A DNA stretch of 64,000 bases from JAFAMS01 sp049520515 (GTDB lineage: Bacteria; Vulcanimicrobiota; Vulcanimicrobiia; Vulcanimicrobiales; Vulcanimicrobiaceae): contig JBEKPS010000005.1 in assembly GCA_049520515.1 (NCBI GenBank), positions 124,001-188,000 on the forward strand. The letters are read 5' to 3'. A program made the translations under genes and the position numbers. The first letter of the stretch is position 1. Each line of letters begins with the position of its first letter. The notes below the pieces were generated by a model, which saw only the letters and a list, made by a program, of their open reading frames with translations, was not told the DNA's origin and searched no databases. This document shows, in pieces, positions 1 to 11,218 of this stretch.

Positions 1-462
1 ACGAGCGGACAGTACGGCTGCTGTTCCGTTGAATTTCTGTATGCGCAACAAACCTCAGTTTCGACGATTCAGACAAGCACAGCGTACGATTTCGGTGGTT
101 TGCCCGGAACGGGGATAAGTTGGGTGACGGCCGGATCCGACGGCAACATGTGGTACAGCGAGCGTAACAACGACACGATCGGAAAGCTCGCTCCGAGCGC
201 AACGAGTGCGTCGCAGCGCATAGACCTGCCGATGACGTCGGGCACCGGACCGTACGTCCTCGTCGCAGGCCCGGACGGCGCGATCTACGTCATCGAAACA
301 GGCTTCAATAAAATTGGGCGCGTGCCGACGACCGCGACACCCGGTAATCTCGGCCTTACCGAATATCTTGCACCAGCCGGTTCGCTCAACGACGTCATCT
401 CAGGTCCGGACGGCAACGTCTGGTTCATTGAGGCCAATAACATAGGAAAGCTCGCGCTCTGA
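1..462 (+). CDS. Beta-propeller (streptogramin lyase/Vgb-like) protein, 3' end only
   Basis: The frame is open from the first base of the window and ends at TGA 460-462, so the 5' part lies outside. The visible 153 codons carry repeated blade motifs with a 'G(P/S)DGN(M/V)W' core (GSDGNMWYSE, GPDGAIYVIE, GPDGNVWFIE) spaced about 45 residues apart. This is the pattern of virginiamycin B lyase-like and NHL-like beta-propellers. Such proteins are usually secreted or cell-surface and many have no lyase activity, so the repeat fold is supported but not a reaction. The next gene begins about 15 bases downstream and may be co-transcribed. Confidence 0.7.
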   Translation, partial: TSGQYGCCSVEFLYAQQTSVSTIQTSTAYDFGGLPGTGISWVTAGSDGNMWYSERNNDTIGKLAPSATSASQRIDLPMTSGTGPYVLVAGPDGAIYVIETGFNKIGRVPTTATPGNLGLTEYLAPAGSLNDVISGPDGNVWFIEANNIGKLAL

Positions 463-477
463 GTGGGAGAGGCTCGC

Positions 478-1845
478 ATGAGCCTTTCACGTATGCTTGC
501 CGCTCGAGCGGAACAGGGCCGCCCGATTCGCGTTGCGCAAATCGGCGCCGGCAAATTCGGAACGATGATTCTTGCACAGCTGCGCCTCATGTCCGGCGTT
601 CAGCTCTGCGCGCTCGCTGATCTCGATGTCGAACGCGCACGCGCCGCTGCAGCGCGCGCGAACTGGGAGGCCGATCGTTTCGTTGCGGCCGGTTCCATCG
701 GGGCTGCGAATGACGTCGCGCGCAGCGGAAAAGTAGCCATCGTGCCCGCGGGCGAGATTGCGGCGCAATGCGACGTCGACGTCGTTCTCGAGGTGACGGG
801 ACACGTTGAAGCTGCGACACACCATTGCATCGTTGCGATGGATGCTGGACACCATGTCGTCAACGTCACGGTCGAAGCCGACGTCGTCGTCGGCCCGATG
901 CTGTACCTTCACGCGCAAAAGCGCGGCGTGATCTACTCGCTCGCGTATGGCGATCAGCCCGCAATCATTTGCGAAATGGTCGACTGGGCCCGCACCTGCG
1001 GCTTCACGGTAACCGCGGCCGGCAAAGGCACCCAGTATCTTCCGAAGTGGCGTTACAGCACACCGGATACTGCACTCCAACATTTCGGTTTTACCGAAGA
1101 GCAAATTCGGCTCGGCGGCTTCAATCCGAAGATGTTCAACTCGTTCCTCGACGGCACGAAATCCGCGATCGAAATGAATTCCATTGCGAACGCGACCGGG
1201 ATTGGCGTTCCGGTGAACGGTCTCACGTTCGCGCCAATCGGTACGAGCGAGCTGGCTGCAAAGATGCGACCGATCGGTGAAGGCGGCGTTCTGGAGCGCG
1301 ACGGCATACTCGACGTCGTTACGTATCTCTACGACGAAGGCAAAGTCGTGCCCGATCACATCCGCTTCGGGGTCTTCGTGTGCTTCACGTCGGACTCGAC
1401 CTACTCGCAGCGCTGCTTCACCGAGTATGGCATGTTTACGGATCCATCCGGAAAGTACACGGCGCTCTGGCGGCCATATCACCTGATCGGACTCGAAATC
1501 GGAGTCTCGATCGCAAACGTGGTCTTGCGCGGCGAAGCCACAGGCGCTCCCGTCCACGGACCGATCGGCGAGACCGTGTGCGCGACCCGCAAGGCGATGC
1601 GCGCCGGCGAAATCATCGACGGCGAGGGTGGGTATGCTGCGTACGGTCTGCTCACGACTGCGCAGCGTGCCCAACAAGAACGCCTCGTGCCCATGGGTCT
1701 GGCGACCGGCTTGAAGCTGAAGCACGACGTCCCCATCGACCATCCAATCAGCGAGGCCGATGTCGAGTTCGATGAGAGCTCGATTGTGTGGAAGCTGCGG
1801 CGCGAGCAAGACAGCCTCTACGGGGTGGAGGCGGTCCCCGCATAG
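478..1845 (+). CDS. COG4091-type NAD(P)-dependent oxidoreductase with C-terminal SAF-like region
   Basis: 455 residues. A Rossmann motif (AQIGAGKFGTM) near the N terminus is followed by ADLD at the end of beta-2, as in NAD(P)-binding oxidoreductases. The central 'SLAYGDQPAIICEMVDWAR' and 'AAGKGTQYLP' segments match the family of predicted homoserine-dehydrogenase-like proteins (COG4091), often mislabelled FlgA because of a C-terminal SAF domain, seen here in the last ~110 residues. The substrate is not established for most members. I chose ATG 478 because a GGGAGAGG ribosome-binding site sits about five bases upstream; an in-frame GTG at 463 is the alternative. It lies just behind the propeller gene and 46 bases before a CHAD gene. 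Confidence 0.75.
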   Translation: MSLSRMLAARAEQGRPIRVAQIGAGKFGTMILAQLRLMSGVQLCALADLDVERARAAAARANWEADRFVAAGSIGAANDVARSGKVAIVPAGEIAAQCDVDVVLEVTGHVEAATHHCIVAMDAGHHVVNVTVEADVVVGPMLYLHAQKRGVIYSLAYGDQPAIICEMVDWARTCGFTVTAAGKGTQYLPKWRYSTPDTALQHFGFTEEQIRLGGFNPKMFNSFLDGTKSAIEMNSIANATGIGVPVNGLTFAPIGTSELAAKMRPIGEGGVLERDGILDVVTYLYDEGKVVPDHIRFGVFVCFTSDSTYSQRCFTEYGMFTDPSGKYTALWRPYHLIGLEIGVSIANVVLRGEATGAPVHGPIGETVCATRKAMRAGEIIDGEGGYAAYGLLTTAQRAQQERLVPMGLATGLKLKHDVPIDHPISEADVEFDESSIVWKLRREQDSLYGVEAVPA

Positions 1846-1891
1846 TTCTCCACAAGGACGAGCGAGCGAACCGGAGCAAAGCCTGACCCCG

Positions 1892-2845
1892 ATGGTGAGT
1901 CTAGTGGGTACAGGGCCGTCTCTCACCACGAATGGCTCCCGCGACCGAGTCCTTGCGCTCACGACGCCCGACGAAACGCAAGGCGTTCCCGCCGCTGCGC
2001 CCGCCGTTACGCTGGTTGCTTCAGCACTAGCCCGGCGCGTGCTCGATCTGTTGCACTACGAAGTCCTCATTCGGCTCCGCTCGGATCCAGAAGACGTCCA
2101 TCACGCACGTTCGACCGTGCGCAGGTTGCGCGCGATGCTACGCGGCTTCCGTCCGTTCTTGGATCGTTCGTGGGTCGACACGCTACGCGAGGAGTTGCGC
2201 TGGTATGCCGGCGAGCTCGCAACGGTGCGCGATATCGACGTAACCATCCATGCCTTACGCTCGCGAGCCGATACGATCCCCGAAAGCGAGCGCGTCTACG
2301 TCGAAGCTGTTCTCGAACCGCTCGAGTCCGCGTGCGAATCCGCTCGCCAGCGTCTGCTGGCGACGCTGGATGACTCGCGTTATCGCACGTTGCTCGACGC
2401 GCTCGAGAAAGCCGCAACAATACCGGCGTTTGCATCGGAGCTCATCTCGAACGCCGAAGCTTTGGGCGCGGAAAGCTTACGCAAAGCCGCGCAGCGTGTA
2501 CGTAAAGCCGTGTGCGGTGCCGGCAAAACGAGCACGCCGAGCGAGCTGCACCACGCGCGAATCGCAGTCCGAAACGGCCGGTACGTGGCAGAAGCCTGCG
2601 CGTACGTCCTGGGCAAACCGGCGCGACGAATGGCGCGGCGCTTGGAACGATTGCAAGAGGCGCTCGGCGCAATCAGCGACGGCACCCTGATTGAAGAGCG
2701 CTTGCGCGGCCTGGTCGTACACGATCGAGCCAACTTGCTGATCGGCGAATTGCTCGCGCTCGAGGCCGTTCACGGCGCACATGCGCGGCGTGATTGGCAA
2801 TCGCTTCGCCGCAAAGCACTGCGCCAGGAGTGGTTCGCGACCTGA
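1892..2845 (+). CDS. CHAD domain protein
   Basis: 317 residues. The protein is mostly helical with conserved His and Arg/Lys positions typical of CHAD (conserved histidine alpha-helical domain): 'VHHARSTVRRLRAMLRGF' in the first half and 'LHHARIAVRNGRYVAEA' in the second. CHAD proteins bind inorganic polyphosphate and localise to polyP granules; that role is known for the family, not shown here. There is no attached CYTH triphosphatase domain. The frame is open upstream into the preceding gene. ATG 1892 was chosen because residues before it look like out-of-frame read-through, with GTG 1895 as the alternative. The stop is 7 bases before the next gene's ATG, suggesting co-transcription with the channel protein. 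Confidence 0.8.
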   Translation: MVSLVGTGPSLTTNGSRDRVLALTTPDETQGVPAAAPAVTLVASALARRVLDLLHYEVLIRLRSDPEDVHHARSTVRRLRAMLRGFRPFLDRSWVDTLREELRWYAGELATVRDIDVTIHALRSRADTIPESERVYVEAVLEPLESACESARQRLLATLDDSRYRTLLDALEKAATIPAFASELISNAEALGAESLRKAAQRVRKAVCGAGKTSTPSELHHARIAVRNGRYVAEACAYVLGKPARRMARRLERLQEALGAISDGTLIEERLRGLVVHDRANLLIGELLALEAVHGAHARRDWQSLRRKALRQEWFAT

Positions 2846-2852
2846 TGCATGG

Positions 2853-3857
2853 ATGAACCCCGCATCATCGTCCGCGCGACGGCTCCTGATCTCGGTCGCA
2901 TTGTTCACCGTCGTCATCTTCATCAGTTGGCTCGGCTACGTCATCATCGAAGGCTTCTCTGGCTTCGACTCGTTGTACATGACCATCGCCACGATATCGA
3001 CGGTCGGCGATTCATCGCATCAACTCTCGCTTGCGGGACGCTGGTGGACGCTCGGCGTCATCGTGTTCGGCGTTGGCGTCACCGGCTACGTGTTTTTGTC
3101 GGCGGCCGGCTACCTGCTCGAGGGACATCTTTTTGCCGCAGTCGGTGAGCAGCGCAATCTCGCGCGCGTTCGTGCAATGAACGATCATCACATTATCATC
3201 GGTTTCGGCCGCGTCGGCCAATCGATTGCTCGCGATCTTATCGCAGCGCAGCGCACGGTGGTCATTCTCGACACGAATCCGGCGTCTTTGGAAAACGCAG
3301 CCAAGCAAGGCTTTGCGGTCGTCCACGGTGACCCGGCCGATGTTGCAACGCTCAAAGCCGCCGGTATCGAACGTGCACGCGGCCTCGTGATCGCAACAGA
3401 TAAGGATGCTGAAAACGTTTACGTGACGCTTTCGGCACGCGTATTGCGGCCCGACGTCTATATTATCGCGCGCGCGAATGCCCAGGACTCACTTGCCAAG
3501 CTCAAGCTGGCCGGAGCAAACAGCATCATCTCTCCCTACGGCATCGGCGGAAAGCGAATGGCACAACTCGCCATGCGGCCGACCGCGATTGAGTTCTTGG
3601 ACACCGTGCTTGACGCCGAAAGCACCGCGCTTTCGCTCGAAGATTTCGCCATTCGCGACGGTTCGCGACTGATCGGACAGCCGATCAAAGCGCTCTTTGC
3701 GGTGAGCGATACCATCATACTTGCGCTCAAGCGCGACGACGAAATGCTCTTTCGCCCGCCCCACGATACCGCGCTGCGCGCCGGCGATGAGTTGGTCGTT
3801 GCAGGCCCCAGCAGCTCGATTCGAGCGCTCGAAGATGCCTTAGGCCGAACGCACTAA
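2853..3857 (+). CDS. K+-channel-like protein with TrkA-N/TrkA-C (RCK) domains, non-canonical filter
   Basis: 334 residues. One transmembrane helix (residues ~10-32), a pore-loop region (~38-58) and a second helix (~62-85) are followed by an RCK/TrkA-N domain with the nucleotide-binding motif GFGRVGQSIARDL and a TrkA-C domain at the C terminus. This is the MthK-like 2TM-RCK architecture of ligand-gated potassium channels. The expected filter TVG(Y/F)G(D/E) is replaced by TVGDSS at residues 50-55, so potassium selectivity is doubtful. ATG 2853 is 7 bases after the CHAD stop. The 3' end overlaps the convergent dehydrogenase gene by 4 bases. Confidence 0.8.
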   Translation: MNPASSSARRLLISVALFTVVIFISWLGYVIIEGFSGFDSLYMTIATISTVGDSSHQLSLAGRWWTLGVIVFGVGVTGYVFLSAAGYLLEGHLFAAVGEQRNLARVRAMNDHHIIIGFGRVGQSIARDLIAAQRTVVILDTNPASLENAAKQGFAVVHGDPADVATLKAAGIERARGLVIATDKDAENVYVTLSARVLRPDVYIIARANAQDSLAKLKLAGANSIISPYGIGGKRMAQLAMRPTAIEFLDTVLDAESTALSLEDFAIRDGSRLIGQPIKALFAVSDTIILALKRDDEMLFRPPHDTALRAGDELVVAGPSSSIRALEDALGRTH

Positions 3858-4735
3858 GGCGAAATGTTGATCCCCGCACTGCGGGCGAGCGCGTAAAACA
3901 AGACCGCAAAATCGTATTCGCCCAAACCCTGCGCGCGTGCACTGGTCAGCATCTGATTCGCGATTGCGGTCGTCGGCAACGGAACATCGACGTCTTCCGC
4001 CAGCTCGAGCGCAAGATTCAAATCTTTTTGCATCATACCGACGTCGAACCACGCCTTTTCGGGCATATTTAAAATGAACGGCGCACGATAGGCGAGCATC
4101 GGCGACGCGATGACGCCGCCGAGCATCACCTCGAGTGCGACCTCGCGCGGTATCCCGCTCTTCTCCGCCAGCAATAGACCTTCGCTCAGTGCAAGAATCT
4201 GCACGGGCATGTTGAGATTGAGCGCAACCTTCATGACTTTTGCGTGGCCGATCTCACCGATGCGCCGGACGGTCGGACCAATCTTGAGCAACTCGGGTTT
4301 GACTTTTTCGCACGCGGCGTCGTCGCCGGCGAGCATGATCAGAAGTTTCCCTTGCTCGATCGTGAGCGGACTGCCGAGCACGGCGCCGTCGAGCAGCGTC
4401 CCGCCGGTCGGAGCGACACGCTCGGCCAAGGCACGAATGATGTCCGGCGAGACCGTGCTCATCTCGATCCAGATTTTGCCGGGCCCGAGGCCCGCAAGGA
4501 CCCCGTTCGCGCCGCTCGCGGTTGCTTCGAGCGCTTCGTCGTTGGTGACCATGGTGATGATGACGTCACACAACTCGGTGAGCGCGCGCGGCGAATCTGC
4601 GAAGCGCATTCCCTTCTCGACGAATGGCTGCGCCTTCGATTTGGTCCGATTGTGGCCTGCACATTTTGCATCTGCGAGCAGCAGCCGTTTCATCATGCCA
4701 CCGCCCATCTCGCCGAGCCCAATAATTCCAATCAT
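3854..4735 (-). CDS. NAD(P)-dependent beta-hydroxyacid dehydrogenase (3-hydroxyisobutyrate dehydrogenase family)
   Basis: 293 residues. The N terminus MIGIIGLGEMGGGMMKRL is the classic GxGxMG Rossmann motif of the 3-hydroxyisobutyrate/tartronate semialdehyde reductase family. The substrate-binding motif 'DGAVLGSPLTIEQGKL' and the catalytic-lysine helix 'GHAKVMKVALNLNM' follow in the expected order. It should oxidise a beta-hydroxyacid or reduce the matching semialdehyde in the cytoplasm; the exact substrate cannot be read. The frame continues upstream to an ATG at 4825, but that stretch crosses a dispersed palindromic repeat (4742-4790), and the family fold starts at the ATG at 4735, which has GGAGCG just upstream. 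Confidence 0.85.
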   Translation of the reverse strand: MIGIIGLGEMGGGMMKRLLLADAKCAGHNRTKSKAQPFVEKGMRFADSPRALTELCDVIITMVTNDEALEATASGANGVLAGLGPGKIWIEMSTVSPDIIRALAERVAPTGGTLLDGAVLGSPLTIEQGKLLIMLAGDDAACEKVKPELLKIGPTVRRIGEIGHAKVMKVALNLNMPVQILALSEGLLLAEKSGIPREVALEVMLGGVIASPMLAYRAPFILNMPEKAWFDVGMMQKDLNLALELAEDVDVPLPTTAIANQMLTSARAQGLGEYDFAVLFYALARSAGINISP

Positions 4736-4741
4736 TTTAAA

Positions 4742-4790
4742 GGCGCTCCGTCCCAGGCTGCGCACCCCCCACGCAAAGCGTGGGGCCCCC
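4742..4790. repeat. Dispersed 49-base palindrome-bearing repeat, copy 1
   Basis: A 49-base unit with a perfect hairpin core, CCCCACGCAAAGCGTGGGG (8-base arms, AAA loop), flanked by GGCGCTCCG on one side and CCCCC on the other. The same unit occurs at 41169-41217 with only 7 differences, three of them the loop (AAA here, TTT there). It lies directly upstream of the start codon of the dehydrogenase gene on the minus strand, so it would be in that mRNA's leader. The open frame of the dehydrogenase also continues through it. Confidence 0.75.
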
Positions 4791-4851
4791 GGTCCGACCT
4801 CGCAACAACGCAGTTGCCATTGCACGATTCTCCTGCGCTCGGTCCATCGCC

Positions 4852-6084
4852 TTAATACTCATTGGCGATGAAGAGCTCTTGCGCGGGGAAGCGCGTGATC
4901 ACGCTGCGCCCGGTTGCGGTGACGACAACCTCTTCCTCGATACGTGCGGCGGAAAACCCATCCGATGCCGGGCAGTACGTCTCGAGCGCAAACACCATGC
5001 CTTCACGAATCTCCATGGGATAGTCGATCGAATTCAAGCGGCTGATAACAGGCCGCTCGTGAAGCGCCATACCGACGCCGTGGCCGAACTGTAAGCCAAA
5101 AGCCTCCATCTCGCTTGGGAAACCGAAGTCTTCGGCTTTCGGCCATACCTTTGCGACCTGATCGGTCGTCACGCCGGGCCGGATCATGTCGATCGACTTG
5201 TCGATCCATTCACGGGCGCGTTTGTACGCATCGCGCTGGCTTTGCGTCGCACTGCCGACGTTGAACGTGCGATAGTAGCACGTCCTGTATCCGTTGAACG
5301 CGCTCATAATATCGAAAAAGGCCTGATCGCCCGGGCGGATCAGACGATCCGTAAAATTGTGCGGGTGCGGATTGCAGCGCTCGCCCGAGACGGCGTTGAT
5401 CGACTCGACGTCGTCGGCGCCAAGATCGTAGAGTTTCTTGGTCGCGAGCGCGACGATTTGGTTCTCGCGGATTCCGGGCTTGAGCGCCTCCGCGATATCT
5501 TGGTAGGTGGCGTCGACGAGCGCAGCGGACGTGCTCAAGAGCAAGATCTCGTCGTATGATTTAATCTCGCGTGCGTCGTGCATCACTTGCTGCCCGTCGC
5601 GAATCGCAATCTTCTCTTTCTCGAGCGCGAACCAGAGCGGCGGTTCGATGATGTCGATCCCCAGCGGCATATTCGCAACGCCCGCCTCTCGCAACAGCGA
5701 TGCAATCTCTTTTGCGCAGCGTTCGAACAGACCGGCTTCAGGCTGAATCGCACCGCGCAGGCCGTTCAGTCCGGCACGAATGTTCTCGTCTTCGAGCCAG
5801 TTGCAATACAGCCGGTGGTGCTTCGCCGCCGAGCCGAAATCCCAAACCATCGGCTCGCCCGTGCGCGTCAGGAGCGCGTAGCGGGTCATCTTGTCCCGCG
5901 TCCACTCGCCGATCGCCGTGCTCGTGACGTAACGGATGTTGTTCAGATCGAAGAGCAGCAGCGCACCGAGATCAGACTTGTTGAGGGCCTCGCGGGCTCG
6001 CGCCAAACGATACGTACGCAGCCGATTGAAATCGACGCGCTCCTCGAAATCGACGGCCATCGTGCCGGGCGCGGGAATCAACAT
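4852..6084 (-). CDS. M24 (creatinase/aminopeptidase P) family protein with one altered metal ligand
   Basis: 410 residues: an N-terminal creatinase-like domain and a C-terminal pita-bread M24 domain. Four of the five usual metal ligands are visible: Asp in 'AFFDIM', His in 'FGHGVG', Glu in 'FALETY' and Glu in 'ARIEEEV'. The second Asp, normally 11 residues after the first in an 'SDxTR' motif, is Cys here ('GYRTCYYRTF'). It may therefore bind metal differently or act as a non-peptidase amidohydrolase, as creatinase does. ATG 6084 was chosen for the G-rich ribosome-binding stretch just upstream; ATG 6060 is an alternative. It is divergent from an exported binding protein 55 bases away. Confidence 0.75.
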   Translation of the reverse strand: MLIPAPGTMAVDFEERVDFNRLRTYRLARAREALNKSDLGALLLFDLNNIRYVTSTAIGEWTRDKMTRYALLTRTGEPMVWDFGSAAKHHRLYCNWLEDENIRAGLNGLRGAIQPEAGLFERCAKEIASLLREAGVANMPLGIDIIEPPLWFALEKEKIAIRDGQQVMHDAREIKSYDEILLLSTSAALVDATYQDIAEALKPGIRENQIVALATKKLYDLGADDVESINAVSGERCNPHPHNFTDRLIRPGDQAFFDIMSAFNGYRTCYYRTFNVGSATQSQRDAYKRAREWIDKSIDMIRPGVTTDQVAKVWPKAEDFGFPSEMEAFGLQFGHGVGMALHERPVISRLNSIDYPMEIREGMVFALETYCPASDGFSAARIEEEVVVTATGRSVITRFPAQELFIANEY

Positions 6085-6139
6085 GCCCCCCCCTACTGCT
6101 ACGCAGGGGCGTGCTCCTTGAAAGCCGGAAGGTCGCGGC

Positions 6140-7140
6140 ATGACATCACGCCGACGCTTTATCGAATCAACCGCCGCTCTCGGGAGTTTGGCGCTGTCCC
6201 CGCGTGCAGCGTTCGCACAAAGCACCGCCAACGTGCGCATCAGCTATTTTGGCGTAGCAGCGAATCTTCCGATATGGGTCGGGATCGCTAAGGGCTTTTT
6301 CGCCAAGCAAAACCTCAACGTTACGGCTGAGATCACGCCGAATTCAATCTATCAGTTCGCGCATTTGGCGTCTGGCGATTTGGATATCGCGATTACGGCG
6401 ATGGACAACGTGGTCGCCTACGACGAAGGCCAAGGCGCACCTGAAGTGCAGAGCCCCGGCGATTTCGTCGCATTCATGGGCGGCGATAACGGCCAGCTCA
6501 CGTTGTGGGCGCGTCCCGATATTCACACCTACGGCGACCTAAAAGGCACAACGCTCGCGGTCGATGCCGTGCAAACCGGCTATACATTCGTCTTGCGGCG
6601 TATCCTCGAGACCGTCGGTCTGAGCGAGGGCGATTACAAGCTCGAAGCTGCCGGCGGAACGCCCAAGCGGTATGCGGCGCTGACGTCGAGCGCGCAATAT
6701 TCTGCCGCAATCCTCGCGCCGCCCTTTGACTTGGAAGCCGACGCGAAGGGCTACCACAAGCTTGCGACCGCGCTCGATATCGTCGGACACTATCAGGCCT
6801 ATACCGGCGTCGCGCGACGCGCGTGGATCGAAAAGAATCCGGACGTGCTCACGCGTTACATCCGCGGTTATCTCGCGTCGTTACGCTGGCTCTATGAGGA
6901 ACGCAACAAAAAAGAGACGATAACGATCCTCACCAAACAGGGCAACATCCCGGCGGAAGTTGCACCGCTCACTTACTCCGAAGTTGTCGATCGCGAAAAT
7001 GGGATCGTCCCGAACGGCGCGATCGATATCGCGGGCGTTCGGACGATCCTTGAATTGCGGAGCAAATACGGACTGCCCAAGAAGACTCTCAAAGATCCGC
7101 TGAAGTACATCGATGAGAGTTATTGGCGACGAGCGCTACA

Positions 7141-7144
<4 letters not shown>
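6140..7144 (+). CDS. Tat-exported ABC transporter substrate-binding protein (NMT1/SsuA-like)
   Basis: 334 residues. The N terminus MTSRRRFIESTAALGSLAL is a twin-arginine signal peptide ending near AFA, so the protein should be exported folded to the periplasm. The mature part has the features of the NMT1/THI5, SsuA and TauA group: 'VRISYFGVAANLPIWVGIAKGFF', 'NLNVTAEI' and 'YGDLKGTTLAVDA'. These bind nitrate, sulfonates or pyrimidine precursors; the ligand is unknown here. GGAAGG at about 6127-6132 serves the ATG. No ATPase or permease gene is adjacent, so it is an orphan. Its stop overlaps the convergent rpoB stop by 4 bases, with no obvious terminator. Confidence 0.8.
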
Positions 7145-10986
<3,842 letters not shown>

Positions 10987-11143
10987 CTACTCTTCGTTAT
11001 AAAGACCGGTCCGCTCACCGCGGTTGCCGCCGCATCGCTTGGCTGCGTCACAACGCAAAAAGGCAAGGTCTCCCCACCTCGTACTAGAGGACCTCGCTTC
11101 ATCGGCGCTTGGCGCTAGCCGAGCGGCATAGACAGGTATGCTA
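10987..11143 (-). other. Leader region of rpoB
   Basis: This stretch between the cyclase/mini-ORF end and the rpoB start contains no recognisable gene. It must hold the rpoB leader, and a promoter if rpoB is not transcribed from the cyclase side. On the minus strand a short arm GAGGTCC and its partner near GGAGACCT could form a weak stem with a large loop. I see no convincing sigma-70 hexamer pair, no ribosomal-protein leader and no T-rich terminator. Confidence 0.35.
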
Positions 11144-11218
11144 TCACGGGGTCGCCAGAGCGTCAAGAATCATCATTTGTTGGGCACTCATTTGCTGGGC
11201 ACTCATCTGGGCACTCAT
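11144..11218 (-). CDS. Possible 24-codon ORF with MSAQ repeats, overlapping the cyclase stop
   Basis: The ATG at 11218 overlaps the TGA of the adenylate cyclase in an ATGA arrangement, the usual sign of translational coupling. It reads MSAQMSAQQMSAQQM and a short hydrophobic tail before TGA. The DNA is a tandem repeat of roughly AAATGAGTGCCCAGC (three imperfect units, about 11173-11219). It could be a translated micropeptide, or merely a slippage-generated repeat behind the cyclase. No family is recognised. The reading frame stays open across all three units, but such a short ORF can occur by chance. Confidence 0.25.
   Translation of the reverse strand: MSAQMSAQQMSAQQMMILDALATP

Noticed and set aside
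487..1962. 491-codon open frame on the minus strand opposite the COG4091 oxidoreductase
   Set aside because: Its translation has no family features; the plus-strand protein has a Rossmann motif and conserved blocks throughout, so the antisense frame is a compositional shadow.
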